This document shows, piece by piece, positions 17,000 to 22,500 of a DNA stretch of 22,500 nt. The position numbers were made by a program, and so were the translations under genes. Source of the stretch: Zygnema cylindricum (lineage: Eukaryota > Streptophyta > Zygnematophyceae > Zygnematales > Zygnemataceae); contig JBBHKE010000350.1 in assembly GCA_037447655.1 (NCBI GenBank), positions 1 through 22,500 on the forward strand, written 5' to 3'. The first letter of the stretch is position 1. Every line of letters starts with the position of its first letter. The notes under the pieces are model-generated. The model made no database searches. It saw only the letters and a list, made by a program, of their open reading frames with translations, and was not told the origin of the DNA.

Positions 17000-17672
17000 T
17001 GGTAAAAATAGATCAAGTGCTCCAATAGAGATGCTCACAAATAAAAATTAAATCTCATTAACACAACGGAAGCTTTGAATAAACATTCTTACACATAAAA
17101 CACTCACGGTTCACAATAAATCATGTCGACCAAAAAAGCAATTTATTAAGCCAAAGCTTTTCAACACAACCTCTCCCTCTCTCACTTCTTAATGTGTCTC
17201 CCAGCAGACACATGATGCATCTACTCCTAAAGATTGCATGATGCATCTCCCCAGACAGCATACTAAACTGATTGAAACACTAACTCATATACCTGCTTTA
17301 CACCGACAACTCATGACCACTTACTCCACTAACTGAAAGCAGAGGAGGGCGCCGAAGTCCACATGCGGACGTGCGCCTAATAAAAACATTCAAGCGCCAA
17401 AACAAAGTGACACGCACTAAAATGCACTAGACACGTAAAACGAACTAGACACGTATAGCGCACTAAATAACACAGCCTAGTGCGACCAAACTGAACCACG
17501 CAAAAACTATCATGTACCGGCTGCACCAACCCCGACATTAAACGAACCATAGGACCGCAAACCGTGAGACAATATCAAAATCGAATCGCCACCGAACAAG
17601 CGTCACAAGTCTGGGGCGACGATTCCCCCAACCAAAGATGATTTGGTGATCTCATTCCCAATAATCCAAACA
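17000..17672 (-). repeat. Right (5') LTR of the outer element
   Basis: About 673 bp, from TGGTAAAA next to the primer site to CCAAACA at 17672. Positions about 17130-17672 match 1-582; the first ~130 bp has its partner outside the window. The segment 17461-17672 is 40 bp shorter than 331-582 through many small gaps. No coding sequence is seen. Confidence 0.8.
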
Positions 17673-18290
17673 GGACACATATAACTAAAAGAAGACACTC
17701 TGACCATTGAGGAGAGGAAAGGGAGAGGGCCGCGGATCAGATCGGGCAGATCAGACGGTCGAGCGGGCAGGCCCAGCGGATCCGCCAGGTGGGCGTCGGG
17801 ATCCGTCCGCTGCCGAAATCTTCCAAATCACTTGCAGATCAAAATCGCGGCGCGCTTTCCATCAATCGTCGTCCTCAATACAAATCAGCCAGATAAATCA
17901 GGATCCAGGGGAAAGGAGTTTGGGGACAAATATCATTGTCAAATTTGCTCCCATCTCTCCTTCTCTTCTTTCCCCCTCCCCTTCCCCCAACGGTTCTCCC
18001 TCCGCCTCCCCCGATTTGGCCCCTTCTGGCTCCTTTTTGTCTTTTCTGTGGCGATCGGTTGCAGCCGTGCATGGGCCGACCGCCCCAGCCTCGGAGCTCT
18101 CAAGGCTCGCACTAAATATCACAGTATATTTGTACATGTCGTATTATTGAATATACAAATCGCATCATTAGATATCGTATCCATATCTTATAATGTATAT
18201 AGAGGCGAGGGGAGCAGTGGTTAGTGTCAAATTGACGTCCATTTCGAATAAGTCTTTTTTTTAATAAAAGAAGGATGTGATGACATGAGG
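17673..18290. other. Flanking DNA: GC-rich stretch followed by AT-rich DNA, no recognised gene
   Basis: 17700-18110 is distinctly GC-rich, with a polypyrimidine tract at 17945-18015 (CT-rich, plus strand). Overlapping frames of 130-147 codons on the plus strand are Ser/Pro/Arg-rich, without motifs, and look like composition effects or untranslated leader. 18110-18290 returns to AT-rich DNA. Confidence 0.5.
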
Positions 18291-18380
18291 ATTAAAGGGG
18301 GAGGAGGAGAGAAAAAGAGGGGAGAAGTGAAGAGGGGAGGAGGGGTGAAGTGGGGGAGGCGGAAAGAGGAAGGAAATAGC
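18291..18380. repeat. Homopurine (G/A) tract
   Basis: The plus strand is almost only G and A from about 18291 to 18377. A second such tract lies at about 18520-18565. Triplex-prone DNA is possible; no coding is supported. Confidence 0.6.
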
Positions 18381-18422
18381 TACCGAACTTTATGTTACGG
18401 CGCAAAGAGAAGGTGATGTAGG

Positions 18423-18444
18423 ATGACGTCATGAAATATAAAAT
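18423..18444 (+). promoter_or_regulatory. Promoter-like bZIP palindrome plus TATA box
   Basis: ATGACGTCAT (18423-18432) is a perfect 10-bp palindrome containing TGACGTCA, a classic bZIP/CREB-type site. TATAAAAT follows at 18437-18444. A first downstream ATG at 18495 opens only 27 Gly/Lys-rich codons. No real gene is seen downstream, so this is tentative. Confidence 0.3.
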
Positions 18445-18696
18445 GGCATCACCAGTGTTACGATTTTTCAGCGGAAGAAAGGCAGATAGAGCGTCATGGT
18501 TGGAGGGAATAGTGGAGTGTGGGGGAGAAAGAGAGGGAAGGAGAAGGGAAAGGGGAAGGGAGTAGATGGCGGATTGTGACGGGAAATAGGGGAGGATGAG
18601 CTTTGGGCATGGCATCGTCCGTACATCTACATTTCTTGATAGCGTACGGACCCGTACAATGCGTATTAGGGTGCGTCTCCATGTACTTATAACTTA

Positions 18697-19426
18697 GGGT
18701 CAAGTTCCATCAGTCGTTTCTGTAATCGTACGGCCAACTCTACGGGCCCGGTTAATTGAGTCGATGTTCCATCACGAAGAGTTTGTAATCCACGTGTTAT
18801 GCATTGAGTGGCCCCACGTAGGTTTTTACCTGATATTTAAAATCTTTCGAAAATCTTCACACTCACAAATTTCGCTTCAAATCTTCAGTTGCGTACCATG
18901 TACCTGCGTACCAAGTCATAATACGATAGAAATATTGTACTCTCTGCAAACGCCAGTCTTTTACGCCAGCTCATTTTTTAGGGCTCCTGCTTTCGAACAT
19001 GACGAAAATCCTTAGCTGGAAATAGTGTGACAAAAGAAATTGTGTGACAAAGGACTGTTTCGAGATTACTTTTTTAATTTTCAATTGCATTTTGAAAAGT
19101 ACATACTATGTACAAATTTCGTCAATTTTCGTTGGTTTTCCATCGTGACACGTAGCTTATTTGTCCAGCGTGTCACGATTAATTTTTTTCTGTATCAGCC
19201 AACCCACCTCCTACAAGTACGTTGGCAGCTACAGAGAAAAAATCAGCGAACGCCTCGCAGATGAAAATCCGACCGTCAGTATTACCTCCCAGACCTTCGG
19301 ATAGTATTGGCAAGATTCTCTGTAATCTATGTTTTCGTATAAAAACAAAATAAGCGGTATGTTCTGGTAGGGATAGTCGCGAATTTCTGTAAACTACCCT
19401 AGTTTTCGTCTGATGGAACTTGGCCC
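18697..19426. mobile_element. PIF/Harbinger-like MITE nested in the preceding element
   Basis: The ends are GGGTCAAGTTCCATCAG (18697-18713) and CTGATGGAACTTGGCCC (19410-19426), complementary except at one position. They are flanked by TTA at 18694-18696 and 19427-19429. It is 730 bp with no coding potential that I recognise. It sits 28 bp from the left end of its host element. Confidence 0.75.
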
Positions 19427-19760
19427 TTAGCGATTAAACTTTGTTTTTTAGCGCAGATCCGGCGGACCCTGATTTCAAACTTCCCTTTGTGTACCAAACG
19501 AAGTTGTCACTTAAGGGCGTGGATTGTATACGCGACAATGCTCGTGACAGCTGTCAACAATGTACAATCTGTAATACGTTATTTTCTGTAACTGCTTGTG
19601 ACGTCGCATGACTTTTCGTGACATTGTACACATAATTTCATCCAGCCTGTGCCGTTTCATGGTTGAGGAAGATGCATGTTGCCTTTGGGCCTCTTGTCCG
19701 CTCGACGTGAAATGGCATCGGATCTTGAGACCCTTGGCAAAATAAAATCTGTACTAGGCA

Positions 19761-19854
19761 CAAACGGACAAAACCAAACAAATTGTGTACTTTGCGTTGT
19801 CGTACCCTAACGCAAACGGACAAAACATAGCGGATCGTGCACTTTTCGTCGTCG
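19761..19854. repeat. Imperfect direct repeat inside the Harbinger-like element
   Basis: Two similar ~42-bp units start with CAAACGGACAAAAC (19761 and 19813) and end TTTGCGTTGTCG and TTTTCGTCGTCG. They are 52 bp apart and may be subterminal repeats. Confidence 0.55.
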
Positions 19855-20226
19855 CTTGAATTCTTTTGAAATTTGTTGAAATTTTTTTACACATGCGACT
19901 ACGTGTTTCTTTTTTTTTTTTTGAAATTCTTTTTTTTAAAACACATCTTCCTTGTGTTTTGAAGAAAAGTTTGAAAATGACGTTTTTTCGCGAAGCCGTG
20001 GGTCGAAGAACATCAAACGACAACATGTAGTACATCTTAAATTCGATGATGACGCAAAATGTACTTCCCATTTTTTCTATTTTTTTGTACGGTTGAAACT
20101 TACGCGGTACGGCTCTAAGTTTTACAAGAAAACGACAGAAAAAAACCCTTACTTAGGCACATGGAGACGCACCCTTATAATAGACTAAGTAAAGCATCCT
20201 TCCGTGCGTCAGTTCAAATTGTAGTA

Positions 20227-20425
20227 CACCTTGAATCGTTGTTAGCGTATAGAAATTATTAGTGTAAAGAAAAAATTAGCGTCATTCATTCTAATTTACT
20301 GCCAGGAGACGTGGCAAATTATGGTCCACTTCCATAAATAGTGTAACTTATTTTATTTAAGGTATCAATGTCAAAGTTTGGGGGTGCCGATATAGCGTAC
20401 ATAAGGCTAATAACGATTCACGGTG
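20227..20425. mobile_element. Short TA-flanked inverted-repeat element (MITE A)
   Basis: The ends are CACCTTGAATCGTTGTTAG (20227-20245) and CTAATAACGATTCACGGTG (20407-20425), an inverted pair with two mismatches over 19 bp. TA lies on both sides (20225-20226, 20426-20427), as in Tc1/mariner or Stowaway elements. It is 199 bp and non-coding. Internal TTAGYGT motifs recur at 20242, 20259 and 20277. Confidence 0.6.
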
Positions 20426-20427
20426 TA

Positions 20428-20927
20428 CTGTGAGGAGGAATAAATTTTGTTTGTTGTTCGTAACGCCTACGGTCGTGTCGGTGCGCCTAGGCTATTGTCG
20501 GTGCGGTGGAAGTACGGTACTTTACTGATCCGTAAAGTTCAAACTTTTAAGATTTTTATGCTCCGGTTGTCGGTGAATTACCATGCTTTGGACACGTGGA
20601 CATTGGAAGTTTTTGGCTACAGCTGCACTTTCTGAAAGTCCATGTGTCACGTCGGCTCGCATACGATAGTGCCGGTGGACAGTCACTTTTGTTTTATGCT
20701 GTCGGGTGTCTATGTGGCAGCTCAGAAGGTCAACCATAATGTCGGTGGCGTGCTTTCTTGGAATGGTCAAATTTGTTTTTGGATTGTTTGTACGTTTGGC
20801 CTGTGTACAGTCAGACTTATGGGCATCCGATAATGTCGGTGCAGTAGGATAGGGTACGATTTTGGGCGGCAGTCAAAAGGTCAAACCTCTAAACTTTCCT
20901 GCCTTTGTTGTCGGCGGCGAAATAAGG
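20428..20927. other. Intergenic stretch with forward TGTCGGTG octamers
   Basis: About 500 bp between the two MITEs. Exact TGTCGGTG lies at 20476, 20496, 20568, 20740 and 20834, all on the plus strand, with near-matches at about 20669 and 20909. Frames of 62-82 codons on either strand are unsupported. Confidence 0.55.
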
Positions 20928-20929
20928 TA

Positions 20930-21467
20930 CACCGCGCATCGTTATTAGTGTCAAGGTTTAAATAGTGTGGAATTAAATTTACCGTAATTGATGCTAATTA
21001 AGAATTTGTTTTTTTTTTTTAAAAGGTGTATTCTAATTTCGGCGTTAATGCTAATTTGGAACATCAAAACTGGAAATTTTTCTGTACAATTATACACATT
21101 ATTATAAGTATTCGTACAAAATATTTGAGATTGTACACCGTCGTGAAATTAAAATTTCCTTACATGTCAGACTAATTTACGTCTCAGACCAATCCCGTTT
21201 TTTGAGCGCAGGTTCCTATGCGTGCGCGTCTGATTTAATTCATTTTTTGTAAAATTTTCACTTGAAAAGGTACATTTATGTACGGTCAGACATATACCGT
21301 GCACCACACTATTTATATATTACTGTACTTTCGATCTTTACGCTATTTTGTACGGTACCTTTATTAACGTCAAGGAAAAATTAAAATCATGTATCCTATT
21401 TGGGGAAAAAAATCAAAATTTTAAGAACCCAAATTAGAGTTGTTGACACTAATAACGATTCGCGGTG
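20930..21467. mobile_element. TA-flanked inverted-repeat element, same family (MITE B)
   Basis: 25-bp terminal inverted repeats (20930-20954 and 21443-21467), starting CACCGCG, differ at one position. TA flanks both sides (20928-20929, 21468-21469). It is 538 bp with no open frame of note. The ends match those of the 199-bp element at 20227. With the next bases the right end reads CACTACACC on the minus strand, so a CACTA-type origin is an alternative. Confidence 0.7.
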
Positions 21468-21469
21468 TA

Positions 21470-22500
21470 GTGATAAATCTGGGATGTCTCTTTAAAGCTG
21501 CATTGTAATCTGCACCGTAGAATAAAAATCTGAGGTATCGATGCCGCCTTGCGCCTGGCCCCGCGCGGCACTGCGCATGGCCACTCTGGCAACAGCCTAC
21601 GGCGCACCGACACGATCATAAGAGATCAGATATTACCGTGGACTGGCCAAAAGTACAAACACGAACAGACCTTGACAATTCGAACGTGTAAATCCAACAC
21701 GTCATACGTCACCGACACGAAGCAGTAAAACCTCCACGGCTTGAAGTTTGACGTGTGAAATGCTGAAAGCAAAACCGTACTCCGTCGCACCGACAACATT
21801 CTGGCTTGGGAGAACTTTCAGTTGTGCGAGTCTAGAAAAAAGTACAGTACCGTACCGGACACGCTTTGGTGTTAACTATTTTCTAAGAAAAACAATAAGT
21901 AAGCTTTTCTAAGTAGTCAACGTGCTTTTTCGCAACGTAGGTTTCCGATTTCATATGTGACGTTACGATTCGAAAGGAATGACCGTCAGCTTTCAAATGC
22001 TTGCCTGGAAAAAATATCCAACGGTCGATCGCAAAGCTAAACGCTTTTCGACTGCCCGAAAAACATTAAACACTACAGTACGGTATTGAGGTACAGTCGC
22101 GATGGGCAGTGTACTTTACTGTACTATTCTATCCGTACCGCACCTTATATGTACGAACATTGCCCCAGTCTCAGCCCTAATTTGAAATTTGAAAAGTAGG
22201 TCTCGTGAGAAAGGGCAGTCTTTCTTGCAAAGTGTACGGATTGTGATGATTTTTTTGGGCTGACGTCATCGGTTTGGTCGCACTCTTCCAATATTAAGCA
22301 TGTGGTAGGTGGAAACGAGGTTTGCAAAATGAGATGGTACTCAAATACTGAAAGTGATAGACATAGAATCGTTGGCTGGACATGGAAAGCTGATGGTAGA
22401 CGACAAAAATGTAAAAAGGTGACAATGGGAGGAGCATATCTGCCCACATTTACCATCATGTTCTAAAAATTATCTCAGTGAGTGGAAGTGTAATAGCGCG
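21470..22500. other. GTAC-rich flank with reverse-oriented octamers, no recognised gene
   Basis: CACCGACA (the complement of TGTCGGTG) occurs at 21605, 21710 and 21788. A 24-bp segment around 21590-21614 is an imperfect inverted copy of 20474-20497. GTAC tetramers cluster at about 22077-22155. A minus-strand frame of 104 codons (22145-22459) shows no motif and I do not call it a gene. Another TGACGTCA lies near 22261. Confidence 0.45.

Larger units (their letters stand above)
1..17672 (-). mobile_element. Outer non-autonomous LTR retrotransposon (LARD-like), interrupted by a gypsy element
   Basis: Two long direct repeats (1-582 and about 17130-17672) bracket everything in between. A polypurine tract abuts the inner edge of the left copy. 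A TGGTATC primer site, read on the minus strand, lies 2 nt inside the right copy. This order (PBS at the right, PPT at the left) makes the element minus-stranded. Removing the gypsy insertion leaves about 2.2 kb of internal DNA with no recognisable gag, protease, RT or integrase. The element is therefore either non-autonomous or decayed beyond recognition by eye. Its 5' target duplication cannot be checked because the left LTR begins before the window. Structure is seen directly; the LARD label is inference. Confidence 0.75.
18669..20174. mobile_element. PIF/Harbinger-like non-autonomous element (outer of a nested pair)
   Basis: Terminal inverted repeats begin GGGTGCGTCTCCATGT at 18669 and end with its complement ACATGGAGACGCACCC at 20174. 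Both sides are flanked by TTA (18666-18668 and 20175-20177), the 3-bp duplication typical of PIF/Harbinger (Tourist-like) elements. It is 1506 bp, or about 773 bp without the inner insertion. No transposase homology is seen in the short frames inside. Class assignment is inference from TIR plus TSD. Confidence 0.75.

Noticed and set aside
17707-18224. Two overlapping plus-strand frames (147 and 130 codons) as a host gene
   Set aside because: Translations are Ser/Pro/Arg-rich without domains, overlap each other in two frames, and follow GC and CT composition; no splice or start context is convincing.
19546-19555. Palindrome GACAGCTGTC as an operator
   Set aside because: A 10-bp palindrome inside a transposon-like element with no adjacent gene is not enough to call a regulatory site.
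22145-22459. Minus-strand 104-codon frame at the window end
   Set aside because: No motif, no homology recognised, and no conserved start; the length is within chance for AT-rich DNA.

Overview
This is a repeat-dense piece of eukaryotic nuclear DNA with no complete host gene that I can recognise. A green-plant (streptophyte) source is the best guess. The evidence is the pair of reverse-transcription primer sites that resemble the plant-type 3' end of initiator tRNA-Met (TGGTATC...), a third site that matches 15 nt of the anticodon arm of plant-type initiator tRNA-Met, and the plant-like mix of Ty1/copia, Ty3/gypsy with a chromodomain-like tail, PIF/Harbinger-type and TA-flanked MITEs. The tRNA comparison is from memory and the species cannot be named.

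Positions 1-17672 are three LTR retrotransposons nested inside one another. (i) The outermost, on the minus strand, has LTRs at 1-582 (its outer ~130 bp lies before the window) and 17000-17672. Its internal region of about 2.2 kb (583-2765) holds no recognisable gag or pol, so it looks non-autonomous (LARD-like) or very decayed. (ii) A Ty3/gypsy element (2766-16990, minus strand, 5-bp target duplication GATAC) is inserted exactly in the primer-binding site of the outer element. It has LTRs of about 970 bp, PBS, PPT, a gag with three zinc knuckles, protease, and a nearly intact RT-RNase H-integrase frame. (iii) A Ty1/copia element (8673-15110, plus strand, LTRs of 1043 and 1045 bp) is inserted near the 5' end of the gypsy gag. 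It keeps an open gag and a long RT-RNase H frame, but its protease and integrase carry stops and frameshifts. All three elements look inactive in their protein-coding parts.

Positions 17673-18668 are unique-looking flank: a GC-rich stretch, homopurine tracts, and a promoter-like palindrome next to a TATA box. From 18669 on, DNA-transposon-type elements dominate. A 1506-bp PIF/Harbinger-like element (18669-20174, TTA duplication) carries a second such element (18697-19426, TTA duplication) inserted 28 bp from its end. Two related TA-flanked inverted-repeat elements follow (20227-20425 and 20930-21467). A strand-oriented cluster of the octamer TGTCGGTG lies around the second one. The last kilobase is rich in the tetramer GTAC and has no recognisable gene.

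Most notable: the copia element's primer site pairs with the initiator-tRNA anticodon arm, and the ATG inside that site is in frame with Gag. In the two older elements LTR divergence is concentrated in U3, so the LTR parts outside U3 appear younger than the nesting order allows.
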